From assembly GCA_024763535.1 (NCBI GenBank), contig JANTFH010000016.1:1-47015 (forward strand): a DNA stretch of 47,015 nt. Reading direction: 5' to 3'. Below the pieces are notes generated by a model that worked only from the letters and a program-made list of their open reading frames with translations, was not told the origin of the DNA and made no database searches. Shown piece by piece: positions 1 to 8,133 of this stretch. Within the stretch, counting starts at the first letter, position 1; the number at the start of each line of letters is the position of its first letter. The position numbers and the translations under genes are program-made. This DNA comes from Thermodesulfobacteriota bacterium (GTDB lineage: Bacteria > Desulfobacterota > Anaeroferrophillalia > Anaeroferrophillales > Tharpellaceae).

Positions 1-62
1 AGAGTTTCTGCTAATTGTAGCAATGTAAGTCTCTTTTGTGCTAATTTCTTCTGAGCGGTCAT
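1..62 (-). CDS. IS481 family transposase, N-terminal fragment at the window edge
   Basis: An ATG at 62 is preceded by GGAGGG, a strong ribosome binding site. The 20 complete codons in the window read MTAQKKLAQKRLTLLQLAET. The run RLTLLQLAET is the typical opening of IS481-family DDE transposases, whose N-terminal helix-turn-helix usually continues with LGNVS..AC. The rest of the gene, including the catalytic DDE domain, lies outside the window, so it cannot be judged intact or broken. Recognition rests on a short stretch, but residue pattern, ribosome binding site and position beside a truncated gene agree. Confidence 0.6.
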   Translation of the reverse strand, partial: MTAQKKLAQKRLTLLQLAET

Positions 63-125
63 AGTGCCCTCCTTATGGTAAAAGATTTGTGGTTAAACCT
101 TTATACCCTAAGAGGCTCTATGACC

Positions 126-160
126 GCCATCCCCCTGGCTCTTTACAGGCCGGGGATGGC
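126..160 (-). terminator. Hairpin upstream of the transposase start
   Basis: gccatcccc (126-134) pairs perfectly with ggggatggc (152-160) around a 17-base loop. No T-tract follows on either strand, so it may be a structural element that insulates the transposase from outside transcription rather than a classic terminator. Confidence 0.35.
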
Positions 161-200
161 GTCGAGCTAAATCTCTAAAACTGTACGGGAAGATCTTAAC

Positions 201-989
201 TTATTCAGTATAGGTCAGTTCACCGTCGACTATTCTGTTTTTATTATGAAGCAGTGAGGCATCAAACCCTTTCTTGTCTTCATTTTTATAGTGATAATGA
301 ACACAATTGCCTTTATCATCAAAGACAAACTCCGGCATCCACTCAAAAATCCGGCTTTTATCCTGAGGATCACAGAGTCTGGAGTTCTTACTCCAGCCAA
401 AAAGGGTTGTTACATTTTCCTTGGTAATCACCCGCCATTTAATCTCACCGTCTGTTTTGGATATCCATCGTTCGATCCGGGCGAACAAACCCTCTATTCT
501 CGGTCTGTAAAAGCGTATAGTATATTTACCATCAGGCGAGTCTTTCTTATAAATGACATAGTTACCATTTTCTTTAACAAATTTGCCATGCTCATCTTTT
601 TTATATTCCGGAACCAGATCTTCCGCTCCAGAAAATAGAAAAACATCGGAATCTATGGCATCAAAATATTTCGGGAGTTCTTTATCGGTTTTTCGCTTGA
701 TAGAGGGAAGCCCGAGAGACCATCCCAGACCAAAGACACCATTACCCGCACCTGAGCTGTAAGATAAGTTAAGCGATGGAGTGAGCGCACGCGCAGGAGA
801 AAAAGGCAGAGGAATACTGAATGATGCCGTACCATTGACGGCATTGACGGAGAATTTTTCATCAATGCCCTTTATGGCTCCACCGCCCTTAGGCAAAGAG
901 ATGGAAGGAACCTGGATGGCACGGGATTGTGCTTGGCCGCCGTTGTCTCCGGATGGTTGAGCGTGGGACAGTGATTTTTTGTGATCCAT
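201..989 (-). pseudogene. Truncated Tc-toxin B / SpvB-domain protein, N-terminal part only
   Basis: The translation matches the SpvB N-terminal domain of TcdB/TcaC-type insecticidal toxin components and Salmonella SpvB. Key stretches are SISLPKGGGAIKGIDEKFSV, SYSSGAGNGVFGLGWSLGLP and SIKRKTDKELPKY. Full TcB proteins are about 1,500 residues and build the cocoon that holds the toxic C-terminal part; here the frame stops after about 262 residues, just after GELTYT, where relatives continue with an RYLKRI-like motif. The stop lies next to the IS481-like element, so insertion is the likely cause. The start at 989 (ATG behind GAGGCG) is preferred over a TTG at 1028. No TcA or TcC partner is visible. 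A GEMM riboswitch lies upstream. The remaining fragment is probably non-functional. Confidence 0.75.
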
Positions 990-1093
990 AACGCCTCGGA
1001 TAGAATGAACTCTATGCCGGTCAGGCAATCACGTTCTGACTGACGCTTAAAAAAAGATGCCTTGCAAGGGGGGGGTACCCGACTCTTTCACAT

Positions 1094-1128
1094 AAAAAAA
1101 CCGGGTCACCTTTTTGTAGGTAACCCGG
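1094..1128 (-). terminator. Riboswitch-controlled intrinsic terminator
   Basis: On the - strand a 10-bp stem (CCGGGTTACC with GGTGACCCGG, 1119-1128 with 1101-1110, one G-T pair) is followed by seven T (1094-1100). The 5' arm is also the 3' strand of the upstream aptamer, so ligand-bound aptamer and terminator exclude each other. That predicts an ON switch, as described for related GEMM-I elements; the direction is inference. Confidence 0.85.
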
Positions 1129-1190
1129 CTAACTGTTCAGTCCCGTGGCTTTCCGTCCCTGTTTTTCAGCAGGTTTGGCTTTATCTATGT
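1119..1190 (-). ncRNA. GEMM-I cyclic dinucleotide riboswitch aptamer, probably the cGAMP-binding subtype
   Basis: The - strand shows the GEMM-I core in order: AUAAAGCCAAACC, a P2 stem CCUG/CAGG capped by a GAAA tetraloop (with one C-A mismatch), GGGACGGAAAGCCACGGG, a short P3 hairpin ACUG/CAGU, then AGCCGGGUUACC. Consensus has GGGACGCAAAGCC, one base different here. Aligned to the Vibrio Vc2 aptamer, position 20 of the ligand pocket is A instead of G; in Geobacter this change is linked to preference for 3',3'-cGAMP over c-di-GMP. It precedes the SpvB/TcB fragment and overlaps a terminator. Family assignment is fairly safe; the ligand call depends on a hand alignment. Confidence 0.8.
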
Positions 1191-1208
1191 TTGTTTAAGA
1201 TTCTTATT

Positions 1209-1237
1209 CGCATAACCGAATTGTACCGTAAAGTCAA
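1209..1237 (-). promoter_or_regulatory. Sigma70-like promoter of the riboswitch/toxin transcript
   Basis: TTGACT (1232-1237) and TATGCG (1209-1214) on the - strand are separated by exactly 17 bases. Transcription would start near 1202, about a dozen bases before the riboswitch core, which fits its leader. Confidence 0.55.
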
Positions 1238-1377
1238 GCTGCTTCACAGGTGAACGTATTGCTTTTGCCATTGTTTTTCCCGTTCAGGTCATCCCCCCCA
1301 GAAAAAAGAAAATAGAATTACAGGCCGTCTGTATTCTCTGTTTTCAAGATTCACCCTAAACCCAGTGGGAGTGACCA

Positions 1378-1767
1378 GTGAATATTCTTTCTCCATCAGT
1401 GCGTTACAGTTTCCTCCTTTTCTTTTTCCTCCTCACGTCCTGCGGTCCCTTGCAGGAAACCGTCAACCCCTACAACGAAAATTTCAAATGCAGCAGGGCC
1501 AGGCGATCTTCGTTTTCTTCCTTTCTCAATTACCTGGCCTAGGATCCTGAGCTGGAAATTTATCTGAACCAGGACTGCAGCCTCGTGATGTTATGGGAAT
1601 GTGCGACGGTTATTTATGCTGGGCCCAAAACCATTACTTCATTGGAGGGATTGTTTCGGGCCGGTCTACCCAAGGTAAGCGTGGTTCAGTTGATCATTTA
1701 TGCGGATTCCCATATCGAACCGATCCTTGACCGGTACCGGGAAAACAACTTATCGAGTTTAAGATAA
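1378..1767 (+). pseudogene. Small lipoprotein frame with one in-frame TAG (nonsense mutation or recoding)
   Basis: A GTG at 1378, seven bases after GGGAG, opens a frame with a hydrophobic signal and lipobox: SFLLFFFLLTSCGPL, Cys at about residue 22. The frame meets TAG at 1540-1542 (codon 55, after FLNYLA) and then continues open for 74 more codons (DPELEIYLNQDCSLVMLWEC and on) to a stop at 1765-1767. The two halves join without a frameshift. The later half could start again only at weak internal codons. I do not recognise the protein family. The simplest view is a recent nonsense mutation giving a 54-residue remnant; UAG read as pyrrolysine is possible but there is no other sign of it here. 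Confidence 0.5.
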
Positions 1768-1865
1768 AACTTTTGATATTGCAGTCTGGATTAAGCTGTG
1801 ATATTTAACTGTAAGAACTGGATTTATTTTAATTAAAAATGAAGATTGATAAATCGGAGAAGAAA

Positions 1866-3062
1866 ATGCTTACCCTTTCATCCCGTGTGCAAGAGATCAA
1901 ACCGTCCCCGACTCTGGCGATTACCGCTAAGGCTAAACTCCTGCAGGCTGAAGGAGTTGATGTCATCAATTTCGGTGCCGGTGAGCCCGACTTCGATACC
2001 CCGGACAATATTAAAGCGGCCGGAATCAAAGCCATCGAAGACGGTTTCACCAACTATACCGCGGTTCCCGGCATCCCCCAACTCCGTCAGGCAATCAGTG
2101 CCAAATTGAAAAGAGAGAACAATCTCGACTATACGGAGAATGAGATCATGGTCTCCTGCGGCGGTAAGCACTCATTCTACAATTTGGCCCAGGCTCTGAT
2201 TAATCCGGGTGATGAGGTTATCATTCCCGCACCCTACTGGGTCTCATACCCGCCCATGGTTTCTCTCGCCGGCGGAGTACCGGTAGTTCTGGAAACCAGC
2301 CAGAGTGAAGATTTCAAACTCTCACCGGCCCGACTGGAGGCAGCGATCACCCCCAGGACCCGGGCGGTCGTTATCAACTCGCCTTCCAATCCCACCGGTG
2401 CAGCCTACAGTTGGGATGAACTGCAGGCTCTGGCAGCCGTAGTCGTCAAAAATGATATTCTGCTGATCAGTGACGAGATCTATGAGCATATAACCTATGA
2501 CGGTTTTGCTCAGCGCTCACCGGCGGAAATCAGTCTGGAAGTAAAAAAACACTGTATCATCTTAAATGGTGTATCCAAATCATACTCTATGACCGGCTGG
2601 CGCATCGGTTTTACGGCCGGGCCGGCACCTTTGATCGCGGCCATGACCAAGATCCAGAGCCAGAGCACCTCCAACCCGACCTCAATTTCCCAGATGGCGG
2701 CAATCGAAGCCTACAACGGCCCTCAGGACTATGTAGTTAATGTTTTGACCGCATTTGCTGAACGCCGGGCTTTTATCATCAAAGCCTTAAATGATATCCC
2801 GGGGATTACCTGTTTCAACCCGCAGGGCGCTTTTTATGCCTTTCCCAATGTCGAAGGTTTACTCGGAAAGAGCTGCCAGGAAAAAATAATCGACTCCTCC
2901 CTGACCCTCTGCACCCTGCTGCTGGATGAAGCCAAGATCGCCGCTGTACCCGGTGAAGCTTTCGGATCCCCCGGTTATATGCGCCTCTCTTATGCCACGT
3001 CTATGGACAATATAGTAAAAGGTATCAATAGATTATCAGAGTTTGTTAAAGAACTTTCTTGA
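1866..3062 (+). CDS. aspC: Aspartate-type aminotransferase, class I, PLP-dependent
   Basis: A 398-residue fold-type I aminotransferase, probably exchanging the amino group between aspartate and 2-oxoglutarate. Recognisable landmarks are INFGAGEPDFDTPDNI near the N-terminus, INSPSNPTGAAYS in the middle, SDEIYEHITYD with the PLP-contacting Asp/Tyr, and the Schiff-base lysine in NGVSKSYSMTGWRIGF. Length fits the AspB/AspC Ib subgroup. The start at 1866 is chosen because GGAG lies seven bases before it; an in-frame ATG at 1839 lacks a site. It is a single-gene unit closed by a hairpin. In an anaerobe running C4-acid metabolism it would link oxaloacetate with amino-acid synthesis. Substrate range (aspartate, alanine or prephenate) cannot be read from sequence alone. 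Confidence 0.88.
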   Translation: MLTLSSRVQEIKPSPTLAITAKAKLLQAEGVDVINFGAGEPDFDTPDNIKAAGIKAIEDGFTNYTAVPGIPQLRQAISAKLKRENNLDYTENEIMVSCGGKHSFYNLAQALINPGDEVIIPAPYWVSYPPMVSLAGGVPVVLETSQSEDFKLSPARLEAAITPRTRAVVINSPSNPTGAAYSWDELQALAAVVVKNDILLISDEIYEHITYDGFAQRSPAEISLEVKKHCIILNGVSKSYSMTGWRIGFTAGPAPLIAAMTKIQSQSTSNPTSISQMAAIEAYNGPQDYVVNVLTAFAERRAFIIKALNDIPGITCFNPQGAFYAFPNVEGLLGKSCQEKIIDSSLTLCTLLLDEAKIAAVPGEAFGSPGYMRLSYATSMDNIVKGINRLSEFVKELS

Positions 3063-3106
3063 CCCGGAAAACCGGTTTCGACTGGTTAGTTAGCAAAGGT
3101 TTCCTC

Positions 3107-3176
3107 CATTAAGGGCATCGGCGACACGAAGATTCAAACTGCATGACTTCGTCCGTTCGATGCTCTTAATGTTTTT
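3107..3176 (+). terminator. Long-stem terminator after the aminotransferase gene
   Basis: cattaagggcatcg (3107-3120) pairs with cgatgctcttaatg (3158-3171) with one G-T pair; an inner ACGAAG/CTTCGT helix extends the stem. TTTTT follows at 3172-3176. The large, branched loop is unusual for a simple terminator. Confidence 0.65.
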
Positions 3177-3226
3177 GCGCCCTAACCTGCAATCTTAAAG
3201 ATTTCTGAAAGATCAAAAAAATAATT

Positions 3227-5227
3227 ATGATTACTGTTTCCAATCTGAGCAAAAGTTATGGCGGACAGACTCTTTTTGACGATGTCAGCCTGCAGTTTGA
3301 CCCCGGCAACCGTTATGGCGTTGTCGGCCCCAACGGGGCCGGCAAATCAACCTTCATCCGCATCCTCTGCGGCCATGAGAGCACGGATAATGGAAGCATC
3401 TCCCTGCCAGTCAGGGTACGGGTCGGCACCCTCAATCAGGATCATTTCGCTTTTGAAAATGACCTGCTGACTGATGTGGTCATGAAGGGTCAGATGGAAC
3501 TTTTCACCGCTTTTGCCGAAAAAGAGCGGCTTTTAGCCGAACCTGAACCCGCGGCTGAACGTATTATTGAACTTGAGGAAATCATTCAACATTACGACGG
3601 TTATCAGGCTGAGAGCCGGATATCCCAGATGCTTGAAGGTTTGGGAATTGCGACCATCTATCATTCACAGCCAATGCAGGTTTTATCCGGTGGTTATAAA
3701 CTCAGAGTTCTTCTGGCCCAGTGCCTCTTCAGTCAACCCGAAGTTCTGCTCCTCGATGAACCGACCAACCATCTCGACATCATGTCGGTACGCTGGCTGG
3801 AGGAGTATCTGATCGACTATAAAGGAACAGTCATTGTCGTCTCCCATGACCGTGATTTCATCAATCGGGTCTCAACCCATATTGCCGACATCGATTACCA
3901 GACCATCAAAATCTATCCCGGCAACTACGACTACTACCTTAAAGCCCGCGAGCTGGAGGATATCCAGCGCCGACAGGAGTCCGACAAAGCGGAAAAAAAG
4001 ATGGACGAGTTGCAGACCTTTGTCACCCGTTTCAAGGGCAAGGCGAGCAAAGCCCGTCAGGCCCAGAGTAAAATGAAACAGATTAACCGGATGGAGAAGG
4101 ATCTGGTTAAACCACTCTACTCCTCCCGGGCTCACCCTAAAATCAGATTCACCTGCTGCCGGCCCTCCGGCAAGACCGTACTTGAAGTAAAATCCCTGAG
4201 TAAGGCGTATGGCGAGAAAAAAGTTCTTAACGAGGTCTCTTTCACCCTTAACCGGGGTGATCGCCTGGCGGTTATCGGCCCCAACGGGATCGGGAAATCG
4301 ACGCTGTTAAAGATAATTATGGATGAGCTTGAAGCCGATCAGGGAAGTTGTATCTGGGGTTATGAGACCTATCCCGAATATTTCTCTCAGGATCACAAGG
4401 AGTCGATCCCCGGCAATACTTCACCTTACGAATATCTCTACAGTTACGGTCCGGGTGAAAGTATCAGCTCAATTCGCGGCCATCTCGGGAATCTGCTCTT
4501 TTCCGGTGACGATGTTCACAAAACCACCGCCGCGCTTTCCGGCGGAGAGGCCGCCCGTCTGGTGATTGCCAAGCTGGTCTTAAAAAAAGGCAACGTTCTG
4601 GTTCTGGATGAACCGACCAACCATCTTGATCTGGAGTCGATCGAAACCTTTATCGATGCCCTGGTTGAATTTGAAGGCACAATTATCTTTGTCAGCCACA
4701 ACCGCTATCTGGTCAACCGGCTTGCCACTCGGGTTCTGGAGCTGAAAAGCGATGGCTTCGATCTCTATCCCGGCACCTACGCCGAATACCTGGAACGTTT
4801 AGGCTGCGACCACTTAAGCGGTGATGCCCCGGCCAAAAGCAAACCGACCCGGATGCGGGAGACGAAGGTTCAGTCGGCAAACAGAGAAAAAGAAGCAAAA
4901 GCGGCTCCGCCCCCAGATAAAAACAGCTCAAAAAAAAGAGACCCGGCTCAATCCCGGGACAAGATCGCCCGCAAACAACTAAATCGCCTGCTGCGACCGC
5001 TGAAGAAGGAGAGCAGCGCCGCCGAAAAACTCTGTGAAGATCTTGAAAAAGAGAATGAAAAATTCAATCAGATGTTCTCCCACCCCGACTACTACTCCAC
5101 GACCGCGCCCGAGATCATAAAAAAACAGGCCGCGGAAAAGAAAGAGTGTGAAGAGAAACTGAGCTGGGCCTATCATAAATGGGAAAAACTCAATCAGGAA
5201 ATCGAAACCCTGGAAAAACAGTTATAA
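3227..5227 (+). CDS. ABC-F family ATP-binding protein (Uup/YbiT/EttA-like)
   Basis: A 666-residue soluble protein with two ABC ATPase domains and no membrane segments, as in ABC-F proteins that act on the ribosome in translation quality control or antibiotic protection. Walker A motifs are GPNGAGKST (about residues 34-42) and GPNGIGKST in the second half; signature motifs LSGGYKLRV and LSGGEAARL and Walker B LLLDEPTNHLD and LVLDEPTNHLD are all present. The inter-domain linker (KAEKKMDELQTFVTRFKGKA) is charged and helical, as in the ribosome-reaching PtIM. Residues from about 540 are lysine/glutamate rich and probably form the C-terminal coiled coil seen in Uup. The gene ends three bases before trmL, so they are likely co-transcribed. 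Exact subfamily is uncertain. Confidence 0.88.
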   Translation: MITVSNLSKSYGGQTLFDDVSLQFDPGNRYGVVGPNGAGKSTFIRILCGHESTDNGSISLPVRVRVGTLNQDHFAFENDLLTDVVMKGQMELFTAFAEKERLLAEPEPAAERIIELEEIIQHYDGYQAESRISQMLEGLGIATIYHSQPMQVLSGGYKLRVLLAQCLFSQPEVLLLDEPTNHLDIMSVRWLEEYLIDYKGTVIVVSHDRDFINRVSTHIADIDYQTIKIYPGNYDYYLKARELEDIQRRQESDKAEKKMDELQTFVTRFKGKASKARQAQSKMKQINRMEKDLVKPLYSSRAHPKIRFTCCRPSGKTVLEVKSLSKAYGEKKVLNEVSFTLNRGDRLAVIGPNGIGKSTLLKIIMDELEADQGSCIWGYETYPEYFSQDHKESIPGNTSPYEYLYSYGPGESISSIRGHLGNLLFSGDDVHKTTAALSGGEAARLVIAKLVLKKGNVLVLDEPTNHLDLESIETFIDALVEFEGTIIFVSHNRYLVNRLATRVLELKSDGFDLYPGTYAEYLERLGCDHLSGDAPAKSKPTRMRETKVQSANREKEAKAAPPPDKNSSKKRDPAQSRDKIARKQLNRLLRPLKKESSAAEKLCEDLEKENEKFNQMFSHPDYYSTTAPEIIKKQAAEKKECEEKLSWAYHKWEKLNQEIETLEKQL

Positions 5228-5230
5228 TAT

Positions 5231-5743
5231 ATGAGTGAATCAATCAGTAAAGCCGCCCGGAAGATCGACTCTCCGCCGCTGCATATCATCCTCTTTGAAC
5301 CGGAAATTCCGGCCAATACCGGCAATATCGCCCGGCTCTGCGCTGCCGCAGAACTACCCCTGCACCTGATTCACCCTTTAGGTTTTAAGACCGACGACCG
5401 CTACCTCAAGCGGGCCGGGCTCGACTACTGGTCGGAGGTCGATATTACCGAACATCGTAATTTTAACGATTTTACCACCTTCTGGCGGCACCTCAACACC
5501 GATGCTCCCCGGCCGATTATCGCCTTAAGCGCCAAAGCTGAAAAAAACTACCACCATATAACTGATTTTCCCTACGGGTCCGGCCTCCTCTTCGGACCGG
5601 AAACCCGGGGTCTGCCCCGGAATCTGCTTGAAACTTTTACCACCTGTGTCGTTCCCATGACCGGTAAGGTCAGAAGCCTGAACCTCTCAACCACAGTCGG
5701 CATCGTTGCCTACCATTTCCTTCAGCAACTAAAAAATTTATAA
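5231..5743 (+). CDS. trmL: tRNA (cytidine/uridine-34 2'-O)-methyltransferase
   Basis: A 170-residue SPOUT-class RNA methyltransferase that uses S-adenosylmethionine to methylate the ribose of wobble base 34 in certain leucine tRNAs. Diagnostic stretches are LFEPEIPANTGNIARLC (motif 1 with the N-T-G-N-I-A-R signature), the LLFGPETRGLP knot strand, and MTGKVRSLNLSTTVGIVAYH in the C-terminal knot. The length is right for TrmL, which lacks the extra N-terminal domain of TrmH/TrmB. It starts three bases after the ABC-F gene stop, with no clear ribosome binding site of its own, suggesting translational coupling. Both products act in translation. Confidence 0.9.
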   Translation: MSESISKAARKIDSPPLHIILFEPEIPANTGNIARLCAAAELPLHLIHPLGFKTDDRYLKRAGLDYWSEVDITEHRNFNDFTTFWRHLNTDAPRPIIALSAKAEKNYHHITDFPYGSGLLFGPETRGLPRNLLETFTTCVVPMTGKVRSLNLSTTVGIVAYHFLQQLKNL

Positions 5744-5755
5744 ATCTTTTGACTC

Positions 5756-5769
5756 TTGACTTATGTCAA
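5756..5769 (+). promoter_or_regulatory. CRP/FNR-type palindrome (candidate HcpR site) upstream of hcp
   Basis: TTGAC-TTAT-GTCAA is a perfect 5-4-5 palindrome 115 bases before the hcp start. The layout agrees with the TTGA-N6-TCAA consensus described for HcpR, the nitrosative-stress regulator of hybrid-cluster genes in anaerobes. The regulator is not adjacent; the CRP/FNR gene at 22194 is a possible but unproven partner. Confidence 0.6.
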
Positions 5770-5883
5770 TGATTAACCTGTAATCTTGAGTTAAAAGAGG
5801 ATTAAATTAATCATCTTTAACCATTAACCTTAAATATTTTGTTTGAATCAACCTTTAACCCAAAACGAACAAAGGAGATCAAG

Positions 5884-7548
5884 ATGTTTTGTTTTCAATG
5901 TCAGGAAACTGCTAAAAATCAGGGTTGCACCATTAAAGGTGTATGTGGCAAACCGGAAGAGACTGCAAACCTGCAGGATCTGCTTATTTTCAACCTCAAA
6001 GGAATTGCCGTTTACGGCAAACTCCTGAAAGAGTTCGGAATTCAGGATAACGATACGGCTCTGTTTGTCGCCAAAGCTCTTTTTACCACCATCACCAATG
6101 CCAATTTTGATGATGAGAGTTTGATCGCTTACGTCAAAGAGTCACTGGAACGCAAAAAATCGATGCAGGCTAAATGTCTTGCCGCTTACAAAGAGAAAAA
6201 CGGCCGTGATTTTACCGGTTCTCTCCCCGAAGCTGCTACCTGGTTTACCGATAACAGTGCTGAATTCGCTGAAAAAGCCAAAAGTGTCGGCGTTCTCGCG
6301 ACGGAAAATGAAGATGTCCGCTCCCTGCGTGAGTTGCTGATTATCGGCCTGAAAGGGATTGCGGCCTACGCTGAACACGCAGCCGTTTTAGGTTATGAAG
6401 ATGATGGCGTTTACGACTTCTTTATGGAAGCCTTGAATTCGACCACTCAGGATCTTTCCGTCGACGAGATGGTCGGCATGGTCATGAAAGCCGGCGAAGT
6501 TTCCGTAAACACCATGGCCCTGCTCGATAAAGCCAACACCACAACCTACGGCAATCCCGAACTTACCGAGGTCAATCTCGGAGTGCACAACAACCCGGGA
6601 ATCCTGATCAGCGGTCATGACTTAAAAGATATGGAAGAGCTGCTTGAGCAGACCGCCGGTACCGGGATTGATGTCTACACCCATGGCGAAATGCTGCCTT
6701 GTCACTACTATCCCGCTTTCAAGAAATACGATCACCTGGTCGGTAACTACGGCGGCTCCTGGTGGCACCAGAATCAGGAATTTGAGTCCTTTAACGGCCC
6801 TATCCTGATGACCACCAACTGCGTTATCCCTCTGAAAAAAGACAACACCTATCTTGACCGTCTTTTTACTACCGGCGTTGTCGGTTTTGTCGGTGCCAAT
6901 CATATCCCGGAAAGAGCTGAGGGCGGAAAGAAAGATTTCTCCGCGATCATCGCCAAAGCAAAACAGTGCGCGGCCCCGACTGAAATAGAAACCGGCAAGA
7001 TTGTCGGCGGTTTCGCTCATAGTCAGGTTATGGCTCTGGCCGACAAGGTGGTTGACGCGGTTAAATCCGGCGCGGTTAAGCGCTTTGTGGTTATGGCCGG
7101 ATGTGACGGACGCCAGAAATCACGGGGTTATTTCACTGAGGTAGCAGAAAATCTGCCCAAGGATACCATCATCCTGACTGCGGGTTGTGCTAAATATCGC
7201 TATAATAAACTTAACCTTGGCGATATCGGCGGAATTCCCCGGGTTCTGGATGCCGGACAGTGTAACGACTCCTACTCGCTGGCGGTTATCGCCCTCAAAC
7301 TGAAAGAGGTTTTCGACCTTGATGACATCAACGATCTCCCCATCTCTTTCGATATCGGCTGGTATGAGCAGAAAGCGGTAGCCGTACTTCTGGCCCTGCT
7401 TTTCCTCGGCGTCAAAGGCATCCGCTTAGGGCCCACCCTGCCTGCCTTCCTCTCACCGACGGTTGTCAACGTACTGGTTGAAAACTTCGATATCAAACCA
7501 ATCGGTACGGTTGAAGAAGATATTGCCGCCATGATGAAAGGCGAATAA
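5884..7548 (+). CDS. hcp: Hybrid-cluster protein (hydroxylamine/nitric oxide reductase), class I
   Basis: A 554-residue cytoplasmic iron-sulfur protein that detoxifies reactive nitrogen species: NO reduction is the favoured physiological role, hydroxylamine reduction the classic assay. The N-terminal cysteines C3-x2-C6-x8-C15-x5-C21 hold the first cluster with the tight spacing typical of strict anaerobes. The hybrid-cluster region is visible in the [42 protein letters not shown] and [12 protein letters not shown] stretches. ATG at 5884 sits nine bases after AAAGGAG; an earlier ATG at 5839 has no site. It stands alone between a CRP/FNR-type palindrome and a strong terminator, without an hcr reductase gene beside it. 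Confidence 0.95.
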   Translation: MFCFQCQETAKNQGCTIKGVCGKPEETANLQDLLIFNLKGIAVYGKLLKEFGIQDNDTALFVAKALFTTITNANFDDESLIAYVKESLERKKSMQAKCLAAYKEKNGRDFTGSLPEAATWFTDNSAEFAEKAKSVGVLATENEDVRSLRELLIIGLKGIAAYAEHAAVLGYEDDGVYDFFMEALNSTTQDLSVDEMVGMVMKAGEVSVNTMALLDKANTTTYGNPELTEVNLGVHNNPGILISGHDLKDMEELLEQTAGTGIDVYTHGEMLPCHYYPAFKKYDHLVGNYGGSWWHQNQEFESFNGPILMTTNCVIPLKKDNTYLDRLFTTGVVGFVGANHIPERAEGGKKDFSAIIAKAKQCAAPTEIETGKIVGGFAHSQVMALADKVVDAVKSGAVKRFVVMAGCDGRQKSRGYFTEVAENLPKDTIILTAGCAKYRYNKLNLGDIGGIPRVLDAGQCNDSYSLAVIALKLKEVFDLDDINDLPISFDIGWYEQKAVAVLLALLFLGVKGIRLGPTLPAFLSPTVVNVLVENFDIKPIGTVEEDIAAMMKGE

Positions 7549-7585
7549 TTATTGCTGTAAATTTCAGCGAAAAGATTTCAGCAAA

Positions 7586-7621
7586 AGAGCCGCAGATTCA
7601 AATAATCTGCGGCTCTTTTTT
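7586..7621 (+). terminator. Intrinsic terminator of hcp
   Basis: A perfect 13-bp stem (agagccgcagatt, 7586-7598, with its complement at 7604-7616), a 5-base loop, then an eight-T run. Confidence 0.93.
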
Positions 7622-7689
7622 TAAGCTTTGATCACCAGCAAGGCTGAATATATTTGTAATTTCAAACTGATTTTGTTATCTATTACATC

Positions 7690-8118
7690 ATGAATCGTAT
7701 CAAACTGACACTGCCCGAAGCGCAGCATTTTATCTTCACAACCGAGCTTACCACCAGAATCAGCGACATTAATTACGGTAATCATCTGGGTCACGACCAT
7801 CTCATCTCCCTGCTGCACGAAGCCCGCATCCGTTTCCTGAAGAAATATGATTTCAGTGAAATGGATATTGCCGGGACCAGTATCATCATGGCCGATCTCG
7901 CTATTACTTATAAAACCGAGGTCTCCTGGGGAGAAAGCTTGAATATTGCCGTCGCCGTCTGCGACCCTTCCCGGGCCGGTTGTAATTTCTTCTATCTCGT
8001 AAAGAATGCGGATAACGGCAGGGAGGTTGCCAGAGCCAAAACCGGTATCGTATTTTTCGATTACAAAAAAAAGAGAGTCAGCCGCATACCGGAGGAATTC
8101 AAACGGCTGATTGTCTGA
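7690..8118 (+). CDS. Hotdog-fold acyl-CoA thioesterase (4-hydroxybenzoyl-CoA thioesterase / YbgC-like)
   Basis: A 142-residue protein with the hotdog thioesterase pattern: TRISDINYGNHLGHDHLISL near residue 20-40 carries the catalytic Asp/His-region signature D-x-N-x-x-N-H-x-x-x, followed by the long helix HEARIRFLKKY and the strand IVFFDYKKKRVSRIPEEF at the end. These enzymes hydrolyse acyl-CoA thioesters in the cytoplasm. The gene is alone after the hcp terminator and runs towards the cupin gene with a 15-base gap. There is no strong ribosome binding site before the ATG. The substrate is unknown. Confidence 0.78.
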   Translation: MNRIKLTLPEAQHFIFTTELTTRISDINYGNHLGHDHLISLLHEARIRFLKKYDFSEMDIAGTSIIMADLAITYKTEVSWGESLNIAVAVCDPSRAGCNFFYLVKNADNGREVARAKTGIVFFDYKKKRVSRIPEEFKRLIV

Positions 8119-8133
8119 TATTCCCCTGCAGTT

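Larger units (their letters stand above)
1..206 (-). mobile_element. End of an IS481-like insertion sequence (continues past the window edge)
   Basis: The segment carries the start of an IS481-type transposase and ends where the neighbouring SpvB/TcB reading frame loses similarity to its family, near base 207. Two inverted repeats lie in it: gcggtcatag (55-64) with ctatgaccgc (118-127), spanning the transposase start, and gccatcccc (126-134) with ggggatggc (152-160). The exact terminal repeat and any target duplication cannot be fixed because the other end is outside the window; the right boundary is inferred to lie between about 165 and 207. Confidence 0.5.

Noticed and set aside
1062-1253. 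Open frame of 63 codons on the + strand
   Set aside because: It is the complement of the GEMM riboswitch, its terminator and promoter.
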